Positions 42,359-51,823 of a stretch of DNA of 64,000 nt are shown here, piece after piece. This DNA is from Chloroflexota bacterium. Its GTDB lineage: Bacteria > Chloroflexota > Anaerolineae > Aggregatilineales > Phototrophicaceae. The stretch spans positions 60,504 through 124,503 of the forward strand of contig WTGB01000166.1 in the NCBI GenBank assembly GCA_011523735.1, written 5' to 3'. Position 1 is the first letter of the stretch; the number at the start of each line of letters is the position of its first letter. Under the pieces are notes generated by a model. That model did not search any database, was not told the DNA's origin, and was given only the letters and a program-made list of their open reading frames with translations. The position numbers and the translations under genes were made by a program.

Positions 42359-43381
42359 CTAATTTGGTATCTGATCAATCATCTCCCCGCGCTCATACGC
42401 CAGCGCCGTCTCCACCATTTTGTCAAACGTGTATTGCGGATCATAGCCCAGCATGGCGCGCGCCTTTTCGGTCGAGGCTTGCGCCCCCCGGAAAAACGGC
42501 ATCGTCACCTCGCGGTAGGGCCGCCCGGTCGCATCCGCTATCAGACGAGCGGCATGGGCGTAGGTGACAGGCGGGCAGCCGGTCATGTTGAAGGCTTCGC
42601 CAACCGCTGCGTCGCTCTCCAGCGCTTGTATGGTGCCGGCGACCACATCGCGCACATCGGTGACAACCACCATCCAGGGCTTGCCCTTCGCATCGGTCAC
42701 GGCGCAGACGGCCTCCGGCGTCCGCATCAAATCGCTCATTATCGCCTTGGTTTCGTCGATATGTTCGGCGTCGAACCAGGGGATGCGATTTTTTGCCAGC
42801 GTCAGTTCAATGAAGTAGTTCAGTGAAGCCGGGTTAAGCATGCCCAGCACCTCGTTGGCCGCCTTGATCGAACAGTAGCGCAGCATCGTCACCGGGGTGC
42901 CGTACTCGCGCATATAACTCAGGCAGATCTCCTCGGAAAGCAGCTTGGTCAGCGCGTAGATATCGATCGGCTCCTGCGGCGTCTCTTCGCTGAACGTGAC
43001 ATCGCTGGTGATGAAGGGATTGTAGGTCTGGTACGTGCTGGCCAGCACAAAGCGCTTGAGCGGCACGCATGATGCCAGCGCGCCTTCCAGCAGGCTGAGG
43101 GTGGCGCGCGTATTGACATCGAGCATGCGCTCCGCCGGGTCCTTCCCTTGCGGTATCTGCGCCCCTTGATGGAGGATGACATCCACGCCATCGGCCGCCG
43201 CCCGAACGCTCTCGGCATCGGCCAAATCGGCTTCGATGATTTCCACGCCAAGCTGCGCGACTTTATGCGCCTGCGGGTCGTTTGGCATGACCAGCCCGCG
43301 GATGTCATAGCCCCGCCGCTGCAGCTGATGGGCGAGGTTGGCGCCGACCCGCCCGCTTATGCCAGTAATCAGTGCCTTCAT
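42359..43381 (-). CDS. NAD-dependent epimerase/dehydratase
   Basis: A 340-residue extended SDR. MKALITGISGRVGANLA carries the Gly-rich NAD loop (a GxSGRVG variant). DVILHQGAQIP lies at the adenine/ribose side, LASTYQTYNP supplies the serine-type residue, and PIDIYALTKLLSEEICL the Tyr-x-x-x-Lys pair. It resembles UDP-sugar or dTDP-sugar epimerases/dehydratases. I chose ATG 43381, which begins at the Rossmann loop; the upstream in-frame start at 43426 would run into the MogA gene. It starts 17 bases after the MogA stop in the same direction, so they are likely co-transcribed. Confidence 0.85.
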   Translation of the reverse strand: MKALITGISGRVGANLAHQLQRRGYDIRGLVMPNDPQAHKVAQLGVEIIEADLADAESVRAAADGVDVILHQGAQIPQGKDPAERMLDVNTRATLSLLEGALASCVPLKRFVLASTYQTYNPFITSDVTFSEETPQEPIDIYALTKLLSEEICLSYMREYGTPVTMLRYCSIKAANEVLGMLNPASLNYFIELTLAKNRIPWFDAEHIDETKAIMSDLMRTPEAVCAVTDAKGKPWMVVVTDVRDVVAGTIQALESDAAVGEAFNMTGCPPVTYAHAARLIADATGRPYREVTMPFFRGAQASTEKARAMLGYDPQYTFDKMVETALAYERGEMIDQIPN

Positions 43382-43397
43382 GGTTTCGCTACCTCTT

Positions 43398-43928
43398 TCA
43401 CTTGCTCTTGGGTCGGAAAGCCACAATCCTGCTCTCGTCCGTGGTCAGGTAGGCGCCCTCGATCAGGTCGATGCAATAAGGAATGGCGGGCATGACGGCG
43501 TCCAGGCAATCGCGGATGGCGCTGGGCTTGCCCGGCAGATTGACGATAAGCGCCTTGCCGCGTATCCCGGCGGTCTGCCGCGAGAGGATGGCCGTCGGCA
43601 CATAGTTAAGCGAGACTTGGCGCATCAATTCGCCGAAGCCGGGCATCATCTTCTCGCAGACGGCTTCGGTGGCATCAGGGGTGATGTCGCGCACGGCTGG
43701 TCCCGTGCCGCCAGTCGTCACCACCAGGCTGCACCCGGCCTCATCCACTATCTCTATCAGCCCCGCCTTGATCCGCTCGAACTCGTCGGGCACAACCATT
43801 GCCACCGGCTCCCAGGGGTTGGTCAGCACCTCCGTCAGATAGTCTTGAATCGCGGGTCCGCCTAGATCTTCGTAAACGCCGCGATAGGCGCGGTCGGACA
43901 CAGTCAATATGCCAATCCTGGCGCTCAT
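43398..43928 (-). CDS. mogA: Molybdopterin adenylyltransferase (MogA/MoaB-like)
   Basis: A 176-residue MogA/MoaB fold protein. IGILTVSDRAYRG opens the domain, SLVVTTGGTGPAVRDITPDAT is the GGTG molybdopterin-binding loop with the Asp and Pro residues of the active site, and LIVNLPGKPSAIRDCL is the third site motif. It adenylates molybdopterin with ATP before Mo insertion. The start is ATG 43928 with AAAGGAG upstream; the longer frame begins before the divergent promoter and is not used. It links functionally to the orphan molybdenum hydroxylase subunit at 5456, far away in this window. Confidence 0.9.
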   Translation of the reverse strand: MSARIGILTVSDRAYRGVYEDLGGPAIQDYLTEVLTNPWEPVAMVVPDEFERIKAGLIEIVDEAGCSLVVTTGGTGPAVRDITPDATEAVCEKMMPGFGELMRQVSLNYVPTAILSRQTAGIRGKALIVNLPGKPSAIRDCLDAVMPAIPYCIDLIEGAYLTTDESRIVAFRPKSK

Positions 43929-43967
43929 CTCCGCTCCTTTCCTATGGATTGCAGACCATATCTTAGC

Positions 43968-43993
43968 TATACTGACGCCGATTAGCCAATCGG
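43968..43993 (+). promoter_or_regulatory. Cupin promoter -10 with overlapping palindrome
   Basis: TATACT (43968-43973) is followed by a perfect inverted repeat CCGATT-agcc-AATCGG (43978-43993) that covers the expected transcription start. It could be an operator. The MogA gene reads away on the other side. Confidence 0.45.
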
Positions 43994-44014
43994 AGGCAGA
44001 GCGGAACGTAAACG

Positions 44015-44446
44015 ATGAGCGAACACCAGGACTTGCGAGCATTGGTCGAAGGCGCTGATGGCATCAGCGTCCTGCGCGGCGGCGGGAAGAAGCGCGATTG
44101 GAACGGCATCCATTACAAGACCGGCTTGTCGAGCAAGAATGTCAACGCCAAAGAACTGTCGATCAATGTCGCCACGATTCCGCCGGGCGGCGTCGCCTAT
44201 GCCCATATCCATGTCGGCTTTGAGGTGATGCTCTACATCCTCGAGGGCGATGTGCGGCATGAATATGGCGAGGGCTGCAAACAAGTGGTGGATAACACCG
44301 CCGGCGATTTTATCTTCATTGAGCCGGGCATCCCGCACGAAGTCTTTAATTTGAGCGATACCGAGCCGGTAGTGGCTTTTGTGGCGCGCTCGACGGCGGA
44401 TGAGTGGGACAAGATTGTCAATTATGACCGGAATGGGGCGGGTTAG
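44015..44446 (+). CDS. Cupin-domain protein
   Basis: A 143-residue single cupin. The first motif is AHIHVGFEVMLYILEGDV (His/His/Glu metal ligands), and the second is DFIFIEPGIPHEVFNL with the His. The conserved beta-barrel core fits within residues 45-130. Such proteins are isomerases, dioxygenases or sugar-binding regulators. It stands divergently from MogA with a palindrome near its start site, and its stop overlaps that of the convergent low-GC gene by four bases. Substrate unknown. Confidence 0.85.
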   Translation: MSEHQDLRALVEGADGISVLRGGGKKRDWNGIHYKTGLSSKNVNAKELSINVATIPPGGVAYAHIHVGFEVMLYILEGDVRHEYGEGCKQVVDNTAGDFIFIEPGIPHEVFNLSDTEPVVAFVARSTADEWDKIVNYDRNGAG

Positions 44447-46131
44447 TCAGTTTCGTCCGGACAGAAGTGTTCGCGCAGGCTGTTTAGAAATTCGGTCAGC
44501 TTAGTGAAGATGTCGTCGGCGACTTGCACAGTTGATTTTGCGTCCAGCGAGAAAAACGCGGCTGCTTTTTGATATTCCTTCTCGTTACGTCTATGGACAG
44601 TGCCGCTGTTTGAGCGCAGCATTTGCAGCATTCTCAGGTATTCGACGTATTGTACTGCGCCTCTGAGTCCTTCAGATTCCAAGTATTCCCCAAGTATCGG
44701 AATATTTCGCTTGTCCTTACCGTCTGAATCCTTCGATTCAAAATCAGGAATGCGCTTTCGAAGCTCTTTTATATTAATGCTGTCTTGAAGGAGAATCGAA
44801 AGCGACAGCACAATCTCATGAAACTCGGTCGTCTCACTTGTTAGAGGACGCCGAAGCTTGCTGAAGTGATGTGTGTCGGTAACCCTAAGGGGCTTGAAAA
44901 GATCCCACCCATACTTTTTGCACCAGGCACTTACGAACATCATATACATATATCTAAATCGCCAGGCGCTGTCCGATGGTAATGCGCCTTCCTGTTGAAA
45001 CCATCGTCTCCAGCTTGTTTCACTCAGACCGCCTTTCGCTATTGCATTGTGATGTTTCCAGTGAGACTGTTCTCGGAAGGGTAATTTGTCCCCAAGATCA
45101 CCCAAGAACGCAATTACGAAATCAGGATGATTATTGTCGATAGGCAAGTACCACAGGTCTCTGCAATAAAGGTGACCGTCGCTGACGGTGTATTTCGAAG
45201 ATTCGGTGTAATACTTGTCGAGTACTGATCGGTAAAAGAAAACGGGCGTAAGAAATTGAGGTGCGTCTGGATTCTTACCGAAGAAATTCGCTAGCTTGTC
45301 GGGATCCGAAGTGAAAGTTATTGGCTCGTCGTTGCGGTCCAATCCAATTTTGAAATCCTCATACTGCTGTTCAAAGATATCGTAAAATGGTGATTCGCCA
45401 ACTTTTTCGATAGAAATTCCCCGCAAAAGTGTCTTTCCCCAAGTGCGCGACCAGGATTCGTACGACTCCGTCGCTTGCCACTTATGTCCAAACATTGTGA
45501 ACCGATAAATAAACGTCCCACCTGATACGGTCTCGAAAGTTTCAGACAATCCTAGATCAGCGAGTTCGAAAGAAGAGAAGCAAAGTCTGTCAAAGTACAA
45601 GGCCATAGACATGTTCTTTACCGCCAAGAATTGCCGAAGTTCCTTTCTTCGAATCTCCACTTGGTGTTCGTGAATTCTGATTACTGGAATCGAGTCACCG
45701 ATTTCGTCTATCTTGCAGAAGACGGTGTCGTTGGACCCACTGAAAAGATTATGGAAATGTCTGAATTCTTCTGAAATCTCTATGAATTTCGGTCTCAGGC
45801 CGTGAAAGGTTCGCACAAATATAAGAGGCTCAACTCGGTTTATGGGCCAGCCAAATCGATCATACTCAGGTAATCGTATCATCGACTGTTTGTCAAGTTC
45901 CCATTGAAAGCGCGGCAAACAATTGTCAGCGTTTATGTCCCAATCCTCGCTGCTCATAGATATGTCAACTCTTTCATTTGGCACAAGTCCACTATACAAG
46001 TCTAGATGCTCGCAATCGTCTCTCTTCCGTGTAAGATATACAGTGATCCACTGTCGATTACCTAAGCCGGGAATAATCTCTTCGCGCCACTCCTTCTGAA
46101 GCAGCCGCTCTTGTTCTTCTTGGATTGACAT
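44443..46131 (-). CDS. Uncharacterised low-GC protein, 562 residues
   Basis: I do not recognise a family with confidence. No signal peptide or membrane helices are seen. Aromatic and charged residues are abundant: HFHNLFSGSNDTVFCKI near residue 140, FLAVKNMSMALYFDRLCFS near 175-195, and a helical C-terminal 140 residues that could be a HEPN-like bundle (no clear R-x-x-x-x-H). One 60-base sample (45541-45600) has 24 G+C against 42 in a comparable neighbour line (46741-46800), so the gene is probably transferred. It sits alone between cupin and cysteine synthase genes. ATG 46131 is used; TTG 46161 is possible. Confidence 0.6.
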   Translation of the reverse strand: MSIQEEQERLLQKEWREEIIPGLGNRQWITVYLTRKRDDCEHLDLYSGLVPNERVDISMSSEDWDINADNCLPRFQWELDKQSMIRLPEYDRFGWPINRVEPLIFVRTFHGLRPKFIEISEEFRHFHNLFSGSNDTVFCKIDEIGDSIPVIRIHEHQVEIRRKELRQFLAVKNMSMALYFDRLCFSSFELADLGLSETFETVSGGTFIYRFTMFGHKWQATESYESWSRTWGKTLLRGISIEKVGESPFYDIFEQQYEDFKIGLDRNDEPITFTSDPDKLANFFGKNPDAPQFLTPVFFYRSVLDKYYTESSKYTVSDGHLYCRDLWYLPIDNNHPDFVIAFLGDLGDKLPFREQSHWKHHNAIAKGGLSETSWRRWFQQEGALPSDSAWRFRYMYMMFVSAWCKKYGWDLFKPLRVTDTHHFSKLRRPLTSETTEFHEIVLSLSILLQDSINIKELRKRIPDFESKDSDGKDKRNIPILGEYLESEGLRGAVQYVEYLRMLQMLRSNSGTVHRRNEKEYQKAAAFFSLDAKSTVQVADDIFTKLTEFLNSLREHFCPDETD

Positions 46132-46239
46132 ATCTCTCGCTTCCGACACAGTTGAAAGCAAACAACATCATTAGCTTACCATTTTCCAGAATAGTATCGG
46201 CGAGAAATCAGATTGTGGAGATGTGTGTGCTGTAGAAGC

Positions 46240-47205
46240 CTATCCCCGCCAAAAAGCCTCGCTCAGATACTTGTAGGCATTATCGGGAAACAGCGTCACG
46301 ACCGTGCCGGGCTGCTCCCGCTCGGCGAGAGCCTCCGCCACCCGCAGCGCGCCGACCATCGCCGCAGCCGAACTGATGCCGACCAGATAACCTTCTTCCC
46401 GCGCCAGCCGCAGCGCCATGGCATGCGCCTCTTCCGTCCGCACCGAGAGCCTCTCATCGGCGAAATTCCCTTGGAAGATGCCGGGCTGAATGGCGGTATC
46501 CATGTGTTTCAAGCCCTCCAAGCCATGAAAGGGCGAATCCGGCTCGACTGAGACGATCTGCACGGAGGGATCATAATCTTTGAGGCGCCGTCCAGTGCCC
46601 ATCAGCGTGCCCGAAGTGCCCAGACCGGCCACGAAATGCGTCGCTTTGCCCCGCGTTTGCCGCCAAACTTCGACGCCCGTGCCCTCATAATGCGCCCGAA
46701 CGTTAGCGGGATTGTTGTACTGATCCGCGTAGAAGTAGCGCTCCGGCTCTCGCAGCGCCAATTCTCGCACGGCTTGCAGCGCCCCGTCCGAGCCTTCGAG
46801 CGAGTCGGTGAAGACGAGATCGACATCGTAGGCCCGCAGTATCGCCACCCGCTCCGGGCTGACGTTTTCCGGCAGCAAGAGTTTGACGCGATAGCCTTTG
46901 GCGGCGGCGATCATGGCATAGGCGATGCCGGTGTTGCCGCTGGTGCTATCGAGGATGGTTTTGCCCGGGCGCAGAGAGCCATCGGCTTCGGCGCCGCGAA
47001 TGATATAGTAGGCGGCTCTATCTTTGACGCTGCCGCCTGGGTTCTGCCATTCGGCTTTGGCGAAGATGCGCACGGACGGCGGGAGCGTCTGCGTGACGCG
47101 GCGGAAGCTGAGCAGCGGCGTATTGCCTATCTGCCGCTCAATATCCCGCGATTGGTCATCGGTCTCGGTCAGCGTTTCCGCCTCGTATTCCGCTGTGATC
47201 GTCAT
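46240..47205 (-). CDS. Cysteine synthase / PLP-dependent beta-substituted-alanine synthase
   Basis: A 321-residue fold-type II PLP enzyme. IGNTPLLSFRRV opens the domain, NPGGSVKDRAAYY carries the Schiff-base Lys, DSTSGNTGIAYAM the substrate loop, GLGTSGTLMGTGRRL the phosphate-binding region, and YLVGISSAAAMVGA the Ser that contacts the PLP nitrogen. This is the CysK/CysM pattern, making L-cysteine from O-acetylserine or O-phosphoserine with sulfide or thiosulfate. CysM-type is somewhat favoured by sequence, but the donor cannot be decided. About 290 bases separate it from the next gene; no riboswitch is recognised there. Confidence 0.88.
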   Translation of the reverse strand: MTITAEYEAETLTETDDQSRDIERQIGNTPLLSFRRVTQTLPPSVRIFAKAEWQNPGGSVKDRAAYYIIRGAEADGSLRPGKTILDSTSGNTGIAYAMIAAAKGYRVKLLLPENVSPERVAILRAYDVDLVFTDSLEGSDGALQAVRELALREPERYFYADQYNNPANVRAHYEGTGVEVWRQTRGKATHFVAGLGTSGTLMGTGRRLKDYDPSVQIVSVEPDSPFHGLEGLKHMDTAIQPGIFQGNFADERLSVRTEEAHAMALRLAREEGYLVGISSAAAMVGALRVAEALAEREQPGTVVTLFPDNAYKYLSEAFWRG

Positions 47206-47421
47206 GTTGAATCTACATGCTCCCCAACAAAAAAGTCAACTTGCTCAGGGGCGCTTCGCCTCGGCTTCCGCTCGTCGGTGCCTCGCGCGCCTTTGCCAGT
47301 TGACCCGGAAAATCAGTCTCGGCTGCTTTTGGCTGTTATCTCAGGCGGACGAAGCTCCCGTCTTCTGACAACAGCAACAACAACTGCGATGCGACATCAT
47401 AACTCCATTTGTGACTTTCTG

Positions 47422-47447
47422 CCCGCGAGCATAACGCTCCCCGCGGG
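47422..47447 (-). terminator. Hairpin downstream of the 47493-51639 gene pair
   Basis: On the plus strand CCCGCGAGC (47422-47430) pairs with GCTC...GCGGG (47436-47447) around a five-base loop, with a small bulge. It lies about 45 bases after the stop of the leftward membrane-glycosyltransferase gene; no strong T-run follows on that strand. The rest of the 287-base gap shows nothing else. Confidence 0.35.
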
Positions 47448-47492
47448 ATCTGTCAACTTCCTGTCGTACTGACGCGCTCGGCTGAGATTGTC

Positions 47493-49409
47493 TTACCCGC
47501 GGCGGAAAAGGACCTTGCCGGCTTCGCTTATTCGTCGCCACTTGGCTTGCCAGGGCTTCAGGCTGCGCCAGCCGATGATGGCCATCAGAACGAAGAGCGG
47601 GATCTCTATCATGAACTTGTAGCGGGCGTTTTCAGGCGTTTCAAAGAGGTTGCTGGCCAGCGCGGTATAACAGATGATGCCCCAGATGAAGACGAGTGCA
47701 CTGTCTCGCTGGATCCGCCCGCGCCAGCAAGCCCAGCGTCCGCGGCAGCGCGCCAGCAGATAAACCGGCAGCGCCAGACCCAAGAGGGGCATGAAGAAGT
47801 ACAGGTTCGAGCATACGCCGTAGTCTTCCCAAGACATGCCCAGGATCCCCGCCAATTCCTCCGCCGCGCCACGCGCGTGAAACAGGCGATGGCTGGCTGC
47901 GCGCTGGCTGGCTGGCAAAGCGGCTGAGTTTTTGAAAAGCGCCTCCCAGGTTGACGAGGGGCAGGAATAATAGCCGTAAGCGCGTATAGCTCCCCGCAAA
48001 TAGCGCCAGGGATCATGGCGAATCAGCCGCAGGGCGTTTTCCATATACAGCGCTGTGATCTGAGGATATACGGCGTTGTTGGAATTATTGCCGGACAGTA
48101 CGCGAACGCCATTGTCAATTGGGTCGAAGCCGGGGTAATAGGAAGGCGCTTCGTAAGTGCGGAACCAGATCACCATACGATTGGTCAAGATGTCCTGCTT
48201 GAACAGATCCACCAATTCCTCCGCGTCGTAATCGTAGCGAGCCACTTTCCACAGGCTCATACCCAGCCAACTGCTTGACGAGAAAGAACCATTGACCAAC
48301 AGGTTTTTCCCGTACCAGCCGAAGGACAGCAGACAAATCAGCAGGCTGCCGATGAGGACGCGCCTGGCATCACGTTCGCAAAGGATAGTGACGAGCAAGA
48401 GCGCCGGGATCAACAACGCAACGTGATAGACGCTTCGCACCAGTATTAAGAGATTTATACAAAGTACGAAGAGGTAGAGATAGCGGTTCTGTCTGCCGTT
48501 TTGATATATAACGAGGCAGAAAGCGGCGGCCATGACAAAAAAGGCGGAAAGCATCGTATAAAGACCGAGCGCTTCGTAGAGGAAATAACTCGGATTGAGC
48601 GCCAAAAGCAGAGAGCTGAACAAAACCAGGTTTTTGTTTTTGCTGTACTGCCAAAGCATGACATAGGTCATCAGGCACATGAGTATGCCGCATATAACCT
48701 GCGCGATGTACATGCCTGCCGGAAGCGATTCCCCAAGCAGAAGATCGAGCGTCAAGCCGTATATGCTAAACAGCGGCGGCTGATTGTGCAGGTATAGAAA
48801 GGTCTCCCAGAGGTTGTGCTGCAAGTCGGCCAGCGGCAGCGTATGCAGCGAATGCCCCCAATGATGGCTGTGTTCAATGCTCAGATTTGTGGTCAGTTGC
48901 AGGTGCAGCGCCATGCCAGCGTGAGTGGCGGCGACCAGAAGCAGGAGATTCCGCTGCGGCCAATCTGTCACTCCGATAATATACGAGCCGCAGAATGCCA
49001 GGGCGATTCCAAGAGCGACGTGTAATCCGTCGCCGAATATCACCGGCACATCAAGCCGATAATACGCGATGGCGGTGGATGGCAGCCGTACCTCAAGCGT
49101 CGGTGTGGGATCCTCGACATTGCAGAGGCGATACTGCCCCGCTGGCGGCGCGTCCCAATCCTTGCCATTGACGCGGATCTCGTCGGCGTCGCCCACTACC
49201 TCCCATTGCCCGCTCACACAGTGTTCCAGGACCAGCAGCGCGGACTGATCGACGCTGAACTCAATGCGCAGCCCTTCGGGATCGTCACTGATAGCGGAGG
49301 GCTCGCCTTCGCTAATCGCCGCGAAATAGACGAGTTTCATGGCGAGGAGGAAGACTGCGAAGAGTATCAGAGGGCGGAGCCTGCGCCAGCGTTCGGCAGC
49401 ATTAACCAT
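47493..49409 (-). CDS. GT-C membrane glycosyltransferase, PMT/GT39-like (1)
   Basis: A 638-residue polytopic protein with about 11-12 transmembrane segments. A beta-rich soluble segment (about residues 35-115) follows the first helix, and the typical hydrophobic core with aromatic loops begins near residue 120. HHWGHSLHTLPLADLQHNL and LYLHNQPPLFSIYGL in the first large outer loop resemble the GT39/ArnT acceptor-side motif region. It would transfer a lipid-linked sugar on the outer face of the membrane. It overlaps the upstream GT-C gene by eight bases, so the two are co-translated and likely act together. Confidence 0.75.
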   Translation of the reverse strand: MVNAAERWRRLRPLILFAVFLLAMKLVYFAAISEGEPSAISDDPEGLRIEFSVDQSALLVLEHCVSGQWEVVGDADEIRVNGKDWDAPPAGQYRLCNVEDPTPTLEVRLPSTAIAYYRLDVPVIFGDGLHVALGIALAFCGSYIIGVTDWPQRNLLLLVAATHAGMALHLQLTTNLSIEHSHHWGHSLHTLPLADLQHNLWETFLYLHNQPPLFSIYGLTLDLLLGESLPAGMYIAQVICGILMCLMTYVMLWQYSKNKNLVLFSSLLLALNPSYFLYEALGLYTMLSAFFVMAAAFCLVIYQNGRQNRYLYLFVLCINLLILVRSVYHVALLIPALLLVTILCERDARRVLIGSLLICLLSFGWYGKNLLVNGSFSSSSWLGMSLWKVARYDYDAEELVDLFKQDILTNRMVIWFRTYEAPSYYPGFDPIDNGVRVLSGNNSNNAVYPQITALYMENALRLIRHDPWRYLRGAIRAYGYYSCPSSTWEALFKNSAALPASQRAASHRLFHARGAAEELAGILGMSWEDYGVCSNLYFFMPLLGLALPVYLLARCRGRWACWRGRIQRDSALVFIWGIICYTALASNLFETPENARYKFMIEIPLFVLMAIIGWRSLKPWQAKWRRISEAGKVLFRRG

Positions 49410-51639
49410 GGAAGTCTATGCCCTCCAGCGGCAGCATATTCTCAGGATACGGCGCTTCTAGGCGCAGACCAAGCGCTTCGTTATACCAGCCGACATAGAT
49501 GCCGTGCTCGCGGTTATAATCGGCCGGTAGCGTGAATACATGCCGGGTGATAAATGTCTCGCCGGTATTGAGGAATTCTGGCGGAACCGGAGGGGAATGG
49601 TCATCTTGCAGTATGACTTCAAAATCGGCGCCGGCTTGATAGGGCTGGCTGAGGACGATGGCGAAGACGCGCAAATCGCCGCTGATCGCGTGCAGGACCT
49701 GCCATTCGAGCTCCAGAGTATTGCCCCCGCTAAACTGATAGGCATTGAGTTGGAGCGCATCGCCGAAGATGGCGCCGTTCCGGGTCGATTCGCCGCCCAG
49801 CGTTTGCTGGGTTTCGCCAGCGACAAGGGCGCCTGCGGGCAGTATGAAAGCGGCCAATTCCTCGCCCGTCTCCAACATCGGCCTGATGTCTTTCCCGTCA
49901 GTCCAGTCATACCAGCCGATGTGCAGCTGTACCGATGAGAAGTCCTTGGCATCTGACGGAATCTGCAAGCTATAGTCGTCGCGGTAGATAGTCTCCGGCT
50001 CCCACCAGGTAGTGGGCAAGGCGCCCCAGCCGGGAAAGCTGTCTATGGTCGCTATCGCCTCGCCATCGCCATTGGTCAAGGTGATGAAGAGCGCCTGCAA
50101 TTCGCTTGATTGGGCGCGTGGCTGCCAATACAGCGTGAGCGGGATCTCGTCCCCCGCCGACCAGCGGCGCGCTGGCGGGATTTCATATCCGACCAGCGCG
50201 ATATCCTCCCATTGCGCATAGGAGCTTGTGGCGGATTCTGGAATTTCCAAGACCTGCGGCGGATGATCGTATTGCGGCATGATATACGCAATAGGTGAGA
50301 TAGCGGCGAAGGCGAACATCGGGACGGCGACCACTAGGGCGGGGATCCGCAGGGCATGCAAGCCCAGCGCCAGCAATATGCTGATTGATGTGATATAGGG
50401 GAATAGCAGCCTTCCCGTGCTGGCGGATGTCTGCAGCGACCACCATATCAGCATGGCGCCGCCGAGAGCCAGCGCGATGCCCAACAGGAAGACGACGGCC
50501 AGCGCGAACGGTTGCCAGCGGCTGCGGGCTATATGCAGTAATAGCCCAGCCCCGCCCAAAAAACTCAACAAGTCCATCGCCCAATAGAAGAACTGATGAG
50601 TCAGGATGCTGAATGCGCCGAAAAGCGCCCAGTAACTGACGCGCAGCCCTTCAAACTCTTCAAAAAGCAGCCGCTGCAGCGAGAGTGAGCGTCGGCCGAA
50701 ATTATCCAGCATGGCGCCTGTGCCGAAGAGTTCGCCATAGAGCAGGAGATTGCGGGCGAACCACCAGCCGGCAATGACGAGCCAGAAAGCCAACATCAGG
50801 ACGCCAAGCGTGATGAAGCCGCGCTTGTCCCGACTGCGCATGAAAACGTAGAATCCGGCAAGCGCCGCGACCGCGCCGACTACCAAGCCGTTCAATTTCG
50901 CCAGCGATGCTAGCGAGACGAGGAGCGCCAGAATCAAGCTGCGCCGAAGATCAAAGCCATCGCGCAGCAGCAAAAGCATCTGCCAGCAGATAAGCGCCGT
51001 CAGCATCGAGACCAGCGGATCATTGCTGACCGATGTGTTGATAAAGATAAACATCGGATTGAATGCCGTCAGAGAGGTCGCCAGGACGGCGAAGTCGATG
51101 CGATCCGGCATGACCACGCGCGCGGATTGATAGACCGCGTAGACCGTCACCGCTCCCATCCCCAAGGTCAGGATGCGAATAACATAGAGAGCGAGAGAAG
51201 TGCCTTGCAAATCGGGCGGATACGGTTGGCGATAAAAAACTAGATTGCGGTTTCCCAGCCGCCCCGGAACGCCAACGATAACCAACGGGTTCGGCTGATA
51301 ATAAGCTTCAAAATCGGATGTATCCATAAACCGCCAAAGTGTTGCCATGGCGATATAGTACAGAGGCGGCTGACTGGCCTCCTGTCTATAGAGCGTGTCT
51401 TTTGCCGGGGACTGGATTGGCAGCTCGCCATTGTCGGCAATCCACTTGATGAGGCCCACATGCCGCTCTGTATCGGAGGCTTCAAAATTCGGCGACGCAT
51501 ACAGGTAAAGCAAACCGACGCAAAAGAAAGTCAGCGGCAGGAGCCAGTGATAGGGCAGGGAGCGCCAATGCTTGGCATCATGCAAGATATGCCCCGCTCT
51601 TTTCGTAATCGACTCTGGAAACTGCAATGCTCGTGACAT
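49402..51639 (-). CDS. GT-C membrane glycosyltransferase, PMT/GT39-like (2)
   Basis: A 745-residue polytopic protein, GT39-like. After the first helix the conserved external loop reads FEASDTERHVGLIKWIADNG and QPPLYYIAM, with an acidic Asp-Thr-Glu in place of the usual Asp-Glu pair. About 11 helices occupy residues 30-480, and a long C-terminal beta-sandwich-like domain (about 490-745), probably outside the membrane, follows. Such enzymes glycosylate surface proteins or lipids from undecaprenyl-linked donors. It is the first gene of the leftward pair and overlaps the next by eight bases. Specificity is unknown. Confidence 0.78.
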   Translation of the reverse strand: MSRALQFPESITKRAGHILHDAKHWRSLPYHWLLPLTFFCVGLLYLYASPNFEASDTERHVGLIKWIADNGELPIQSPAKDTLYRQEASQPPLYYIAMATLWRFMDTSDFEAYYQPNPLVIVGVPGRLGNRNLVFYRQPYPPDLQGTSLALYVIRILTLGMGAVTVYAVYQSARVVMPDRIDFAVLATSLTAFNPMFIFINTSVSNDPLVSMLTALICWQMLLLLRDGFDLRRSLILALLVSLASLAKLNGLVVGAVAALAGFYVFMRSRDKRGFITLGVLMLAFWLVIAGWWFARNLLLYGELFGTGAMLDNFGRRSLSLQRLLFEEFEGLRVSYWALFGAFSILTHQFFYWAMDLLSFLGGAGLLLHIARSRWQPFALAVVFLLGIALALGGAMLIWWSLQTSASTGRLLFPYITSISILLALGLHALRIPALVVAVPMFAFAAISPIAYIMPQYDHPPQVLEIPESATSSYAQWEDIALVGYEIPPARRWSAGDEIPLTLYWQPRAQSSELQALFITLTNGDGEAIATIDSFPGWGALPTTWWEPETIYRDDYSLQIPSDAKDFSSVQLHIGWYDWTDGKDIRPMLETGEELAAFILPAGALVAGETQQTLGGESTRNGAIFGDALQLNAYQFSGGNTLELEWQVLHAISGDLRVFAIVLSQPYQAGADFEVILQDDHSPPVPPEFLNTGETFITRHVFTLPADYNREHGIYVGWYNEALGLRLEAPYPENMLPLEGIDFHG

Positions 51640-51823
51640 GGTTTGAACTCGCAGGTCAAGGCCGCTCGGCGCTTAACCGGCGAAAAGATCCCCCACGCTC
51701 AGGCAAATAACACATCTTTTGCCCAAGCAGACGACAGTTTATCAAACAAAAATGCGACATGTGACCATCGCGCAGCCATGTTACACTCAGGCATCATCAT
51801 ACACCAAGGAGTCGAGTACGCTT

